Positions 7,383 to 15,653 of a DNA stretch of 34,229 bases are shown one piece after another (the first letter of the stretch is position 1; every line of letters begins with the position of its first letter). The stretch covers positions 1,780-36,008 of the forward strand of contig NZ_QKWJ01000075.1 of assembly GCF_003353055.1 (NCBI RefSeq), given 5' to 3'. Made by a program: the position numbers and the translations under genes. The notes beneath the pieces are model-generated. The model searched no databases. It was not told where the DNA came from and worked only from the letters and a program-made list of their open reading frames with translations. The DNA comes from Cupriavidus lacunae. Lineage in GTDB: Bacteria; Pseudomonadota; Gammaproteobacteria; Burkholderiales; Burkholderiaceae.

Positions 7383-8597
7383 ATGGCAACGATTGAGCAA
7401 AACGAATTATTGACGCGGGTCTGTGGCGATGCGCCGATGGGGAAGATGCTGCGTCAGCACTGGTGGGTGCCCGCGCTGCGCTCGCAGACGCTGGAAGCCG
7501 ATGGCAAGCCGCAGCGCGTGCGTCTGTTCGGCGGGGACTATGTGGCGTTCCGCGCCACCAACGGCAAGGTCGGCTTCTTCGACGAGGCCTGCCCGCACCG
7601 CCGTGCGTCGCTGGCGCTGGCGCGCAACGAGGACAACGCCCTGCGCTGCATCTTCCATGGCTGGAAGTTCGATGTCGAGGGCGTCACGGTGGCTGTGCCC
7701 ACGCAGCCTATCAATGAGCGCGAGTACTGCAAGCATGTGCCGCTGAAGCATTACCCGGTGCGTGAAGCGGGCGGCGTGGTGTGGGTCTGGCTTGGTGAAG
7801 GCGACGAGCCGCCCAGCTTCGCCGATCTGCCCTTCACGGATCTGCCCGAGGCCAACTGCGTGGTGCATCGCCAGCGCCTTGAATGCAATTGGCTGCAGGC
7901 CGTCGAGACCACCATGGACTCGGCGCACGTCGGCGTGCTGCATCAGTCGTGGCTCGAACACGAAATGTCGAACGCCTCGGTCAACCAGGCGCCGGTCTAC
8001 AAGATCAAGCCGAAGGAATATGGCTTCCGCTATGCCGCGGTGCGCGCGCTGGCGGACGGCACGTTCTATGTCCGCACCAATTCGTTCGTGATGCCCTGGT
8101 TCGGCGTGATCTCGCCGCGCAAGGCCACCGACGTCACGCGCGCCCAGCTGTTCTTCTCGGTACCGATTGACGACGAGAACACCTGGTACTGGCATTTGAC
8201 CTTCATTCTCGATCAGCCAGTGCCGCACGAGCCGTATCTGTTCCCGGAGAACCGCGACAACTGGCCGCCGATCCCGTCGCGCTCGGGCGAGGACAACTGG
8301 GGCCAGGATCGCGAAGCCATGAAGACAGGACATTTCTCGGGCTTCCCGCAAACGCTCGGCACCGAGGATTTCGCGATCCTGCTGAGCATGGGAGCCACCA
8401 CCGACCGCAGCAAGGAATTCCTTGGCGCGGGCGACGGGGCGGTGATGCAGGTACGTCGCAGCCTGCTCGGTTCGTTGAAGGAATTTCAGGATGGTCTTAC
8501 GCCGGCGCTGGCCCGGCACGACCAGATCGATTACCGCACGATCATGCCGATTTCCGGCCTGTACGACAGCGATGAAGGTTGGCTAGCCTCGCTGTAA
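7383..8597 (+). CDS. Rieske non-heme iron oxygenase 1, alpha subunit (phthalate dioxygenase-like)
   Basis: A 404-residue oxygenase. The Rieske [2Fe-2S] ligands are C70-P-H72 and C89-I-F-H92. The mononuclear iron site is D179-S-A-H182-V-G-V-L-H187. The ATG at 7383 was chosen because it aligns exactly with the start of paralogue 2 (21234-22454); the longer frame from 7320 overlaps the hairpin. The family includes phthalate 4,5-dioxygenase and the O-demethylase LigX. These receive electrons from a separate reductase, here probably the one at 30182-31150. Residues 37-140 match paralogue 2 at about 98 of 104 positions, but the catalytic domains differ much more. This suggests a shared electron donor and distinct substrates. 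The reaction is likely hydroxylation or O-demethylation of a methoxylated or carboxylated arene (inference). Confidence 0.93.
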   Translation: MATIEQNELLTRVCGDAPMGKMLRQHWWVPALRSQTLEADGKPQRVRLFGGDYVAFRATNGKVGFFDEACPHRRASLALARNEDNALRCIFHGWKFDVEGVTVAVPTQPINEREYCKHVPLKHYPVREAGGVVWVWLGEGDEPPSFADLPFTDLPEANCVVHRQRLECNWLQAVETTMDSAHVGVLHQSWLEHEMSNASVNQAPVYKIKPKEYGFRYAAVRALADGTFYVRTNSFVMPWFGVISPRKATDVTRAQLFFSVPIDDENTWYWHLTFILDQPVPHEPYLFPENRDNWPPIPSRSGEDNWGQDREAMKTGHFSGFPQTLGTEDFAILLSMGATTDRSKEFLGAGDGAVMQVRRSLLGSLKEFQDGLTPALARHDQIDYRTIMPISGLYDSDEGWLASL

Positions 8598-8643
8598 GGC
8601 TGGGCTCGTCACGATTTGAACGATTTCTCAGGAAGGAACCGCA

Positions 8644-9645
8644 ATGTCTTTGATCATTGATTCCCACGCGCACGTTGTACTGCCGCCGGAAAGCTACAAA
8701 TTCATGGCCGAGCTGACGGCGAACCGGGGCAATCCGACGCTGGGTGTGCCCAAGCTTAGCGACGAGGCGGTGCGCAAGGCAGGCCAGAGCATCGTCGACA
8801 TCATGGACCGCGTCGGTACGGACATCCAGTTTCTGTCGCCGCGGCCCTATATGCAGATGCATTCGGTCAAGCCGTCGAAGGTCACGGCGCTGTGGACGCG
8901 CCATATGAACGACCTGGTGCATCGCACGGTGCAGCTGTTCCCGGACCGCTTTCGCGCAGTGGCGGGGCTGCCGCAGTATCGCGACAGCAGCCCGCAGAAC
9001 TGCCTGAAGGAACTGGAGTTCCGGGTGAAGGAACAGGGCTTTATCGGCTGTCTGCTGAACCCGGATCCGACGGAGGGCGACGGCGCTCCGCCGCCGGGCC
9101 TGGGCGACGAGTTCTGGTTCCCGCTGTACGAGAAGCTGTGCGAACTCGATGTCCCGGCGCTGATCCACTCGGCCGGCAGTTGCAGCCCGCGAGAAAGCTA
9201 CACGATCAAGTTCATCAACGAGGAAAGCATCGGCATCGTGTCGCTGACGGAATCGGATGTCTTCGACCGGTTCCCGAACCTGAAGCTGATTTTCCCGCAT
9301 GGCGGCGGCGCGATTCCTTATCAGATGGGCCGTTTCCGCGCGTGGAACCTGCGCCGCGGCGTCACGCGCTTCGAAGACCAGCTGCGCAAGCTGCACTTCG
9401 ATACCACGAACTACGACCAGGATGCGCTGGCGCTGCTGATCAAGAAGGTGGGCGCGGACCGCGTACTGTTCGCGACCGAGAAGCCGGGGACCGGCAGTGC
9501 GGTGGATCCGGACACGGGCCGCGATCTCGACGATCTGAAGCCGGTGATCGAGGGCATCGATTTCCTTTCGGCGCAGGACAAGGAAGACATCTTCAGTTGC
9601 AACTGCATGAAGCTGTATTCGCGGTTCAGACTCAAACTCGATTGA
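8644..9645 (+). CDS. LigY/LigJ-type amidohydrolase-superfamily enzyme 1
   Basis: A 333-residue TIM-barrel amidohydrolase. Putative Zn ligands are H8-A-H10, H175 (A-L-I-H-S-A-G) and E279 (F-A-T-E-K-P-G). H219 in F-P-H-G-G-G-A-I-P-Y is also conserved. A glutamate as the last metal ligand, instead of the aspartate of decarboxylases, is the pattern of 4-oxalomesaconate hydratase LigJ and the meta-cleavage hydrolase LigY. Known LigY reaction: Zn-dependent C-C hydrolysis of a biphenyl ring-fission product. It lies 46 bases after Rieske 1 and directly before the decayed LigB-type dioxygenase gene. Annotation tools may call it an ACMSD-like decarboxylase, but the glutamate argues against that. Hydratase versus hydrolase cannot be settled here. 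Confidence 0.82.
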   Translation: MSLIIDSHAHVVLPPESYKFMAELTANRGNPTLGVPKLSDEAVRKAGQSIVDIMDRVGTDIQFLSPRPYMQMHSVKPSKVTALWTRHMNDLVHRTVQLFPDRFRAVAGLPQYRDSSPQNCLKELEFRVKEQGFIGCLLNPDPTEGDGAPPPGLGDEFWFPLYEKLCELDVPALIHSAGSCSPRESYTIKFINEESIGIVSLTESDVFDRFPNLKLIFPHGGGAIPYQMGRFRAWNLRRGVTRFEDQLRKLHFDTTNYDQDALALLIKKVGADRVLFATEKPGTGSAVDPDTGRDLDDLKPVIEGIDFLSAQDKEDIFSCNCMKLYSRFRLKLD

Positions 9646-9655
9646 TACCCGCGCC

Positions 9656-10333
9656 ATGGCCCGAATTGTTTCCGGCATCGCCGCTTCGGATATGTCGCAA
9701 CTGATCCATCACGGCGCGGCCGTGCATACGATCGACAAGCTGCGGGATCCGGCCACGCGGGACTGGCGGCGCACGGTGCGTCGCGGCTCTACGAGCTGGC
9801 GCTGCGGCTGATTACCTGCCTGGTCGACGAGGATGTCGACGTGCACGCCCGCGTTGGGATGGAAAACCCGCTGAAGCAGGCTTTCGGGCACGCCCGGTTC
9901 GTGGTGACGCGTCTGTTTGGCGATCGTCAGATTCAGGTCGTGCCGGTGCTGCCGGCTACGTGTTTCGGTCCCAATGTACCGGGGCGCACCGTTGTTACGA
10001 CATCGGTCGGGCCATCCGGCCCGTGTCCAGGGATTGCCGCACGATCCGCGCGTGACGGTGGTGGCGTCGCGCGGCTGGAGCCACGTCGTGGTGGACGAGC
10101 CGCTACATCGCGAGATCGTCCCCGCCCTGGAGTGCAGGGACGCCGCGTTTCTGCGGAGCCTGTCGCGCGCAGCCCTGAACTCCGCGTCGTCGGAGACTCT
10201 GAACCGCGTGACAGCCGCCGGGGGACTGGAAGGCTTGCAGGTTCGCAACTGCACGTATGCGCGGCTGCGCCGTACGCCTGCGGGGAGGAGCGTGGCGCGG
10301 GGCTCGTTACCTGGTCCTGATCCACAACGATGA
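9656..10333 (+). pseudogene. Decayed LigB-type extradiol ring-cleavage dioxygenase
   Basis: The region begins with an ATG 11 bases after the amidohydrolase and opens M-A-R-I-V-S-G-I-A-A-S, like the intact paralogue (M-A-R-I-T-L-A-I-G-T-S) at 20145-21140. That frame stops at 9809. Homology then continues in other frames. V-V-P-V-L-P-A-T-C-F-G-P-N-V-P is in one, C-Y-D-I-G-R-A-I-R in a second, and D-P-R-V-T-V-V-A-S-R-G-W-S-H then R-D-A-A-F-L-R-S-L, A-L-N-S-A-S-S-E-T and R-T-P-A-G in a third. At least three frameshifts are present, and about a third of the expected length is missing. The iron ligand His-12 is replaced (S-D-M instead of S-H-S). I conclude a dead copy of a LigZ/DesZ-like gene that once completed the operon. 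Its exact right end is uncertain. Confidence 0.82.
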
Positions 10334-10389
10334 CTAATGAACAGCATGTTGACGGGCCGGCAGGCCCGCATACGGCAGGAGACGATGAG

Positions 10390-11760
10390 ATGAGCGAGTT
10401 GGTCGGAGGGGTAAGGAGTCTGGCGGGCGCGAGAAGCTCCTGGTACGAGCGATGGCTGCTACTTCTGCTGGTGCTGGTGTATGCGTCGAGCTTTATCGAC
10501 CGCATCATCATCGCGGTCGTCGGGCCTGCGCTCAAGGTGGAGATGGGGTTGAGCGACCTGCAGGTCGGTCTTCTCAGCGGCTTTGCCTTCTCGATCTTTT
10601 ACGCCACGCTGGGGGTACCAATCGCGCGTCTGGCCGAACGCCACAGCCGCGTGGTGCTGATCGCGATCTCCGCCATAGCCTGGTCGGTCATGACCATGCT
10701 GTGCGCAACGGCTACCGGTTTCGGCTGGCTGATGGCCTACCGGCTCGGCGTCGGTATCGGCGAGGCCGGCAGCACACCGACCTCCCACTCGCTGATCTCC
10801 GATCAGTTCCCCGCCAATCGCCGCGCCACCGCGCTTGGTATCTATGCCCTGGGGCCGCCGCTCGGCGTGGTTCTGGGCGCGCTCGGCGGCGGATGGGTCG
10901 CCCAGCATTTCGGCTGGCGCGCGGCTTTCTATGTGGTTGGTATCCCGGGCGTGGTGTTGGGGGCGCTCGCCTATCTGACCCTGCGTGAACCGAAGCGCGG
11001 TCAGGCCGAAGGGCTGACCATCACGGCGCAGGAAGCGGTGCCGTCGGCGGGGGAGGTGATGAAGGTGTTTTTCCGCGAGAAGGTCTTCTGGCAGATGTCG
11101 GCGGGCGTGATGACGGCAGCGGTCGCGCTATACGGCACGTTGATGTTCCTGCCGATCTATCTGGGCCGGGTGTACGGCATGAGCATGGAGCACGCCGGTC
11201 TGAGCTTCGCTTTCGTCAATGGCGGGGGAGCGATCGTCGGCGGACTGATCGGCGGCTATGGCTCGGATTGGGCGTCGCGCCGGGATCGCCGCTGGTACGC
11301 CTGGATTCCCGCATTGGGCTCGCTGCTGGCGATCCCGTTGACGGCGGCTTCGTTCCTGACTTCCACGTGGTATTTCGGCATTCCACTGCTGCTGCTGACG
11401 ACGATCGCACTCAATGTCTGGAACGGACCAACGTTTTCGATCGTGCATGGCCTGGTCGAGCCGCGTATGCGCGCCACGGCCTCGGCCCTGGTGTTCCTGC
11501 TGATGAACCTGGTGGGCCAGGGGCTGGGTCCGACGCTGGTCGGTTTCCTGAGCGACCGCTTCGCGAAGTATGGCTTTGCGGGCGGCGACTATCACGCCCT
11601 GTGCGCGCTGCCGCATGGCATGACCCCGGCGGCCGATGTGCTGATGAGCTGCCATCAGGCCGCGGCCCAGGGCCTGCGTTACGCATTGCTGGTTCCGATC
11701 GTGATGGTGTTGGCGTCGGCGCTGCTCTTTTTCCGGGCGTCGCGCCACATCAAGCGCTAA
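10390..11760 (+). CDS. MFS transporter 1 (spinster-like)
   Basis: A 456-residue, 12-helix major facilitator. Motif A-like G-L-L-S-G-F-A-F-S-I-F-Y and A-R-L-A-E-R-H-S-R-V follow helix 2, and G-I-G-E-A-G-S-T-P-T precedes helix 5. The signature E-P-R-M-R-A-T-A-S-A-L is shared with transporter 2 at 17620-19017. The ATG at 10390 has AGGAG eight bases upstream and was preferred to the ATG at 10330, which overlaps the pseudogene. Family members exchange organic acids or lipids at the inner membrane. In catabolic operons such proteins usually import the aromatic substrate, and DDVA uptake in Sphingobium also depends on an MFS permease. The substrate is inferred only from context. Confidence 0.88.
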   Translation: MSELVGGVRSLAGARSSWYERWLLLLLVLVYASSFIDRIIIAVVGPALKVEMGLSDLQVGLLSGFAFSIFYATLGVPIARLAERHSRVVLIAISAIAWSVMTMLCATATGFGWLMAYRLGVGIGEAGSTPTSHSLISDQFPANRRATALGIYALGPPLGVVLGALGGGWVAQHFGWRAAFYVVGIPGVVLGALAYLTLREPKRGQAEGLTITAQEAVPSAGEVMKVFFREKVFWQMSAGVMTAAVALYGTLMFLPIYLGRVYGMSMEHAGLSFAFVNGGGAIVGGLIGGYGSDWASRRDRRWYAWIPALGSLLAIPLTAASFLTSTWYFGIPLLLLTTIALNVWNGPTFSIVHGLVEPRMRATASALVFLLMNLVGQGLGPTLVGFLSDRFAKYGFAGGDYHALCALPHGMTPAADVLMSCHQAAAQGLRYALLVPIVMVLASALLFFRASRHIKR

Positions 11761-11818
11761 GCCATGCCGCCGGGCGCTGCGCGCAGGCCCGCCCGCGTGA
11801 ACTACAAGGAAGGATGAA

Positions 11819-12733
11819 ATGACTGATTTTCCTGCAGAAATATCGAGCCTGGGGTACGTCATACTGGGGGTGAAGGATCTTGACGCCTGGACCATCTTTG
11901 CCCGCGACATCCTTGGCTTCCAGGTCTGCGCGCGTGGCGGCGCCGAATCGCTGGACCTGCGCATGGACGAACGCCTGCAACGCGTGGTGCTCGAACGGAA
12001 CGACGCGGATGACCTGCTCGAAGCAGGCTGGGAGTTCGACACAGAAGAGCAACTGACGCGCTACGTCGAGCAATTGCGCGCGTACGGCGTGGGCGTAGAG
12101 CAGGCGGGGCCCGAGGAGTGCAGGCGCCGCCGCGTCGAGTCGCTGTATCGCTGCGATGATCCGAACGGCTTCCGCCATGGCTTCTATTACGGCCCGGCGA
12201 TCGCGCCGATGAGCAATGCGTTCCGCTCCACCGTCATGCGCGGCCCCGGCTTCGAGACGGGCGCGCTCGGACTCGGACATATCGTCACGCGTTCCGCCGA
12301 CGCGAAAAAGACCATCGATTTCTATCGTTCGGGCCTGGGTCTGAGAGTCAGCGATTACATCCGTGCGGAAGTCATGCCCGGAAAAACGTTCGAGGTGACC
12401 TTCATGCATACCGCCACCGGCAGGCATCACTCCCTGGCGACTGGCGAGCTGCCCGGCGAAAAGCTGCTGGGGCACCTCATGGTGCAGGTGAAGGACATGA
12501 ACGACGTGGGGCTCGCCTACGAGCGCTGTCTGGCGGCCGGTCTGCCGATCGTCATGCACCTGGGTCATCACCCTAATGACCATATGTTCTCGTTTTACGT
12601 GCGCTCGCCGTCGGGCTTCGCGATCGAGTACGGCCATGGAGGCATCGTGATCGACGATGCGACCTGGAAGGTCGTGACCCATTCGCGTCTGAGCGACTGG
12701 GGACACCAGCGCGGAGAGATGCCGCGCGGCTGA
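11819..12733 (+). CDS. Type I extradiol dioxygenase (HsaC/BphC-like, VOC fold)
   Basis: A 304-residue two-domain vicinal-oxygen-chelate protein. The C-terminal domain holds the Fe(II) triad H154 (G-L-G-H-I-V), H219 (L-L-G-H-L-M-V) and E270 (F-A-I-E-Y-G). The extradiol signature H-P-N-D-H-M-F-S-F-Y-V-R-S-P-S-G-F runs through 251-267, and the second-shell H203-H204 is present. GGAAGG lies just before the start. The family cleaves catechols carrying a bulky ortho group next to the diol (2,3-dihydroxybiphenyl; steroid catechol in HsaC). The next three genes are HsaB-, HsaA- and HsaD-like, so this enzyme should open the ring made by the monooxygenase at 13385-14578. No steroid-specific genes accompany it. 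Confidence 0.92.
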   Translation: MTDFPAEISSLGYVILGVKDLDAWTIFARDILGFQVCARGGAESLDLRMDERLQRVVLERNDADDLLEAGWEFDTEEQLTRYVEQLRAYGVGVEQAGPEECRRRRVESLYRCDDPNGFRHGFYYGPAIAPMSNAFRSTVMRGPGFETGALGLGHIVTRSADAKKTIDFYRSGLGLRVSDYIRAEVMPGKTFEVTFMHTATGRHHSLATGELPGEKLLGHLMVQVKDMNDVGLAYERCLAAGLPIVMHLGHHPNDHMFSFYVRSPSGFAIEYGHGGIVIDDATWKVVTHSRLSDWGHQRGEMPRG

Positions 12734-12787
12734 GGTCGCGGGGCGAGGTTTTGAACCAGTAATACCGGCTTACGGAGTCAGGATTTC

Positions 12788-13354
12788 ATGTTGAATACGG
12801 TCAAACCATCCGAAGCGCCTGTGATCAGGAGTCCTGATCGGTTGGCCGAATGCGGCGACATTGTGGACAGCGCATCGTTCGCGGCCGGCATGCGGTATCT
12901 GGCCGGCAGCTGCTCGGTCATCGCGACGCGCAAGGATGGGCTGCGCGCTGGATTGACCGCCACCGCGGTGTGCTCGGTCAGCGCCGATCCGGCCCGCTTG
13001 CTGATCTGCATCAACAAGTCGACCTATGCGCACGACATGATCCACCATGCCGGTCTGCTGAGCGTGAACGTGCTCAGCGAGCAGCAGGAAGAGACCGCGC
13101 GGCGGTTCGCGGGCATGGTCAAGCAAGCGCGGGGCGACGCCCGTTTCGTCGACGACAACTGGGAAGAGGGCAAGCTGGCCATTCCGCGGCTCAAGCAGGC
13201 GCTGGTGTCATTCGGCTGCCGGGTGGCAGAGACCCTTCCCGGAGGCAAGTCGCATACCGTGTTCATTTGCGACGTGGTGGAAGTGCATTGCGCCACGCAA
13301 GCGCAGGGGCCGTTGATGTACTTCAACCGAAATTTTTCCAAGCTGAAGACGTAA
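12788..13354 (+). CDS. Flavin reductase component (HsaB-like)
   Basis: A 188-residue flavin_reduct-domain protein. Family features are F-A-A-G-M-R-Y-L-A-G-S-C-S-V-I-A-T, G-L-T-A-T-A-V-C-S-V-S-A-D-P-A-R-L-L-I-C-I-N and S-V-N-V-L-S, which form the FMN cradle, and a final Y-F-N-R-N-F. Known role: NADH-dependent reduction of FMN or FAD, released to a partner monooxygenase. It sits 30 bases ahead of the acyl-CoA-dehydrogenase-fold monooxygenase, its obvious partner. An N-terminal extension of about 25 residues precedes the conserved fold. It is cytoplasmic and cotranscribed with the extradiol dioxygenase and hydrolase genes. Confidence 0.9.
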   Translation: MLNTVKPSEAPVIRSPDRLAECGDIVDSASFAAGMRYLAGSCSVIATRKDGLRAGLTATAVCSVSADPARLLICINKSTYAHDMIHHAGLLSVNVLSEQQEETARRFAGMVKQARGDARFVDDNWEEGKLAIPRLKQALVSFGCRVAETLPGGKSHTVFICDVVEVHCATQAQGPLMYFNRNFSKLKT

Positions 13355-13384
13355 CTGGGTAGGGTAGACCGAGAGGGAAACGAG

Positions 13385-14578
13385 ATGAACACCGTATTGA
13401 AAAGCGAAATCGGACAGGACATTCCGAGCGAACAGGAATTGATCGAACGCGCCCGCGCGATGGGGCCCTGGTTGCGCTCGCGCGCGGCGGAAGTCGAGGC
13501 GGCGCGCTGCGTCCCGGCCGACATCATCGAGAAATTCCGCGAGGCAGGTTTCCTGCGCGTGCTGCAACCGCGCCGCTGGGGCGGATACGAAATGAACCCG
13601 TCGGTGTTCTTCAAAGTCCTCATGGAGGTCGGCCGCGGCTGTTGCAGCAGCGCCTGGAATCTGATGATCCTGGGCGTGCACCCGTGGGAATTCAGCCTGT
13701 TCGATCCGCGCGCGGGCGATGACGTCTGGGGGCAGGACGACAGCGTGATCGTGGCGTCGTCGTACGCGCCGGTCGGCGCGTGCCGCAAGGTCGAGGGTGG
13801 TTATGTCATCAGCGGCCGCTGGCCGACCTCGAGCGGCACCGACCACGCCGAATGGGCGATCCTGGGCGCGATGGTGCCCGGCGAGGAGGGCCAGCCGCCC
13901 GTGGACCGCATCGCCTTGCTGGTGCCGCGCTCGGCCTATACGATCATCGATGACTGGCAGGTATGCGGGCTCGCGGGGACAGGCAGTAAGAGCTTGCAGG
14001 TGCGGGAAACATTCGTGCCGGACCATCATACCCACAGCCTGGCCGATTACTCGATGAGCGATCGCGGCGACATGTACCTGTTCCCGTTCACGCAGGTATT
14101 CAACGGCTCGGTCTCGGCCGTGATCGTCGGCATGGCGCAGGGGGCCATCGATCTGTTCATCGAGCAGATGGGCACTCGCCGCAACTCGGGAAATGGCAAG
14201 CTGACCAGCACCAGCCCCTATGTCAAGGACCGTCTTGGCAACGCCATCTCGATGGTCCGTTCATCGCGCGCACGCCTGCTGATGATGCAGATCGAGACCA
14301 CGCCGATTGTCGAGCGGCGTGAGCTGGTGCCGCTGGCGAGCCGCGTGGCCAATGCGCTCGATATTGCGCGCGTGGGCCGTGAATGCGAGCAGGCCGTCCA
14401 GTCGCTGTTCAAGGCGCTGGCCGCGCGCGGCCTCTATCTCGAGAACCCGGTTCAGCGCATCGTGCGCGATGTGATGGCCGCAGCCAACCACATTACCCAG
14501 AACGCAGACGATTCCGCCGGCATTCTGGGCGGATTCGTGATGGGTGAGCAACTGCCGCCGCTGTCGTATACCCGCTGA
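13385..14578 (+). CDS. Flavin-dependent monooxygenase, acyl-CoA dehydrogenase fold (HsaA-like)
   Basis: A 397-residue protein of the group that contains HsaA and the large p-hydroxyphenylacetate 3-hydroxylase subunit. The N-terminal helical domain has F-R-E-A-G-F-L-R-V-L-Q-P-R-R-W-G-G-Y. The middle contains G-R-G-C-C-S-S-A-W-N-L and a beta domain with S-G-R-W-P-T-S-S-G-T-D. The C-terminal four-helix domain (about 240-375) lacks the catalytic glutamate of true acyl-CoA dehydrogenases. Known chemistry: reduced flavin plus O2 hydroxylates a phenol ortho to the hydroxyl, giving a catechol. The adjacent reductase and extradiol dioxygenase support this. An annotation as acyl-CoA dehydrogenase would be misleading. 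Confidence 0.88.
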   Translation: MNTVLKSEIGQDIPSEQELIERARAMGPWLRSRAAEVEAARCVPADIIEKFREAGFLRVLQPRRWGGYEMNPSVFFKVLMEVGRGCCSSAWNLMILGVHPWEFSLFDPRAGDDVWGQDDSVIVASSYAPVGACRKVEGGYVISGRWPTSSGTDHAEWAILGAMVPGEEGQPPVDRIALLVPRSAYTIIDDWQVCGLAGTGSKSLQVRETFVPDHHTHSLADYSMSDRGDMYLFPFTQVFNGSVSAVIVGMAQGAIDLFIEQMGTRRNSGNGKLTSTSPYVKDRLGNAISMVRSSRARLLMMQIETTPIVERRELVPLASRVANALDIARVGRECEQAVQSLFKALAARGLYLENPVQRIVRDVMAAANHITQNADDSAGILGGFVMGEQLPPLSYTR

Positions 14579-14659
14579 GCGCAGATGAGGGCGAATCGCC
14601 CCCGCGTCTGTCGAATGTCCCTTGTATTTACGTCTTGTCACGCGTGATTGGAGCAATCT

Positions 14660-15514
14660 ATGTCTCTGAATGAAGCCGGCACCAGCAAGTTCGTCACCAT
14701 CAACGAACTGGGTCTGGAGAACTTCCGGATCCACTTCAACGAAGCCGGCAGCGGCCCCGCCGTGGTCATGTTGCACGGCGGCGGTCCGGGCGCCAGCGGC
14801 TGGAGCAATTACTATCGCAATATCGATGCGCTTGTCGAAGCGGGTTTCCGCGTGCTGCTGATCGACAGCCCGGGCTTCAACAAGTCCGACGAAATCGTGG
14901 CGGGCACGCCGCGCAATTTCATCAACGCGCGCGCGACCAAGGGCGTGATGGACGTTCTCGGCATCGACCGGGCCCACCTCGTCGGTAACTCGATGGGCGG
15001 CGCCTCGGCGCTGGCCTTCGCGCTCGAATTCCCCGAGCGCATGGACCGCTTGGTGCTGATGGGCCCGGGGGCGCAAGGCCCGAGCATCATGCAGCCGCAG
15101 CCGGGCGAGGGGATCAAGCGCATGGGCAGGCTCTATGCGCAACCAACCTACGAGAACTTCGAAGCGATGCTCGAGGTGTTCGTCTACAACCCGGCCGCGA
15201 TTACCGAGGAGCTGCGCCAGGGGCGCTGGAATAATATCCAGTCGAACCTCAACCATCTGAAGAATTGGGTCGAGAGCGGCAAGCGTTGCCCGTCGACGAG
15301 CTGGGATCTGTCGGCGCGCTTCCCCGAAATTCCGCACAAAACGCTGATCACCTGGGGCCGCGACGACCGGTTCGTGCCGATCGACCACGGCCTGCGCATG
15401 ATCAATACGCTGCAGGATTCGCGTCTGCATATCTTCGCGAAGTGTGGCCACTGGGCGCAATGGGAGCATGCGGACGAATTCAACCGCCTGGTTGTCGACT
15501 TTCTGTCGGCCTGA
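14660..15514 (+). CDS. Meta-cleavage product C-C hydrolase (HsaD/BphD-like alpha/beta hydrolase)
   Basis: A 284-residue alpha/beta hydrolase. The triad is S111 (V-G-N-S-M-G-G), D236 (G-R-D-D-R-F-V-P) and H264 (C-G-H-W-A-Q-W-E-H), each one position before the BphD residues S112, D237 and H265. The oxyanion region is H-G-G-G-P-G-A-S-G-W-S-N. The ATG at 14660 has GGAG at good spacing; a TTG four codons upstream is less likely. The reaction should be hydrolysis of the 2-hydroxy-6-oxo-dienoate made by the type I extradiol enzyme, releasing a hydroxydienoate and an acid. It is the last gene of the operon before a strong hairpin. Serine-type hydrolysis here contrasts with the Zn-type LigY-like enzymes of the same island. 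Confidence 0.92.
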   Translation: MSLNEAGTSKFVTINELGLENFRIHFNEAGSGPAVVMLHGGGPGASGWSNYYRNIDALVEAGFRVLLIDSPGFNKSDEIVAGTPRNFINARATKGVMDVLGIDRAHLVGNSMGGASALAFALEFPERMDRLVLMGPGAQGPSIMQPQPGEGIKRMGRLYAQPTYENFEAMLEVFVYNPAAITEELRQGRWNNIQSNLNHLKNWVESGKRCPSTSWDLSARFPEIPHKTLITWGRDDRFVPIDHGLRMINTLQDSRLHIFAKCGHWAQWEHADEFNRLVVDFLSA

Positions 15515-15527
15515 CCGCCCCCGCCCG

Positions 15528-15563
15528 CGGTGAAGCGGCCTCTCGACCGGGGCCGCTTCACCG
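15528..15563. terminator. Terminator hairpin between convergent operons
   Basis: A perfect 13-bp inverted repeat, CGGTGAAGCGGCC (15528-15540) and GGCCGCTTCACCG (15551-15563), with a 10-base loop. It starts 13 bases after the hydrolase stop codon and faces the convergent ligase gene ending at 15654, so it can serve both strands. There is no long T-run, hence moderate confidence in intrinsic termination. Confidence 0.7.
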
Positions 15564-15653
15564 GCATTCGGCGCTGCCCGACGGTCTCGCGGGGCGCCGC
15601 ATCCTGAAGGACTATGCCGCAGTCTGGCGGTCCATCTTATCCGTCACGCGATG

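Noticed and set aside
8542..9678. 378-residue minus-strand frame opposite the amidohydrolase
   Set aside because: It lies antisense to a gene with clear catalytic motifs; its His/Arg/Ala-rich sequence is typical of a GC-rich shadow frame.
13385..14578. Annotation as an acyl-CoA dehydrogenase
   Set aside because: The fold matches, but the adjacent flavin reductase and extradiol dioxygenase and the missing catalytic glutamate fit an HsaA-type monooxygenase better.
14261..15469. 402-residue minus-strand frame
   Set aside because: It is a shadow of the monooxygenase and C-C hydrolase genes; no recognisable fold.
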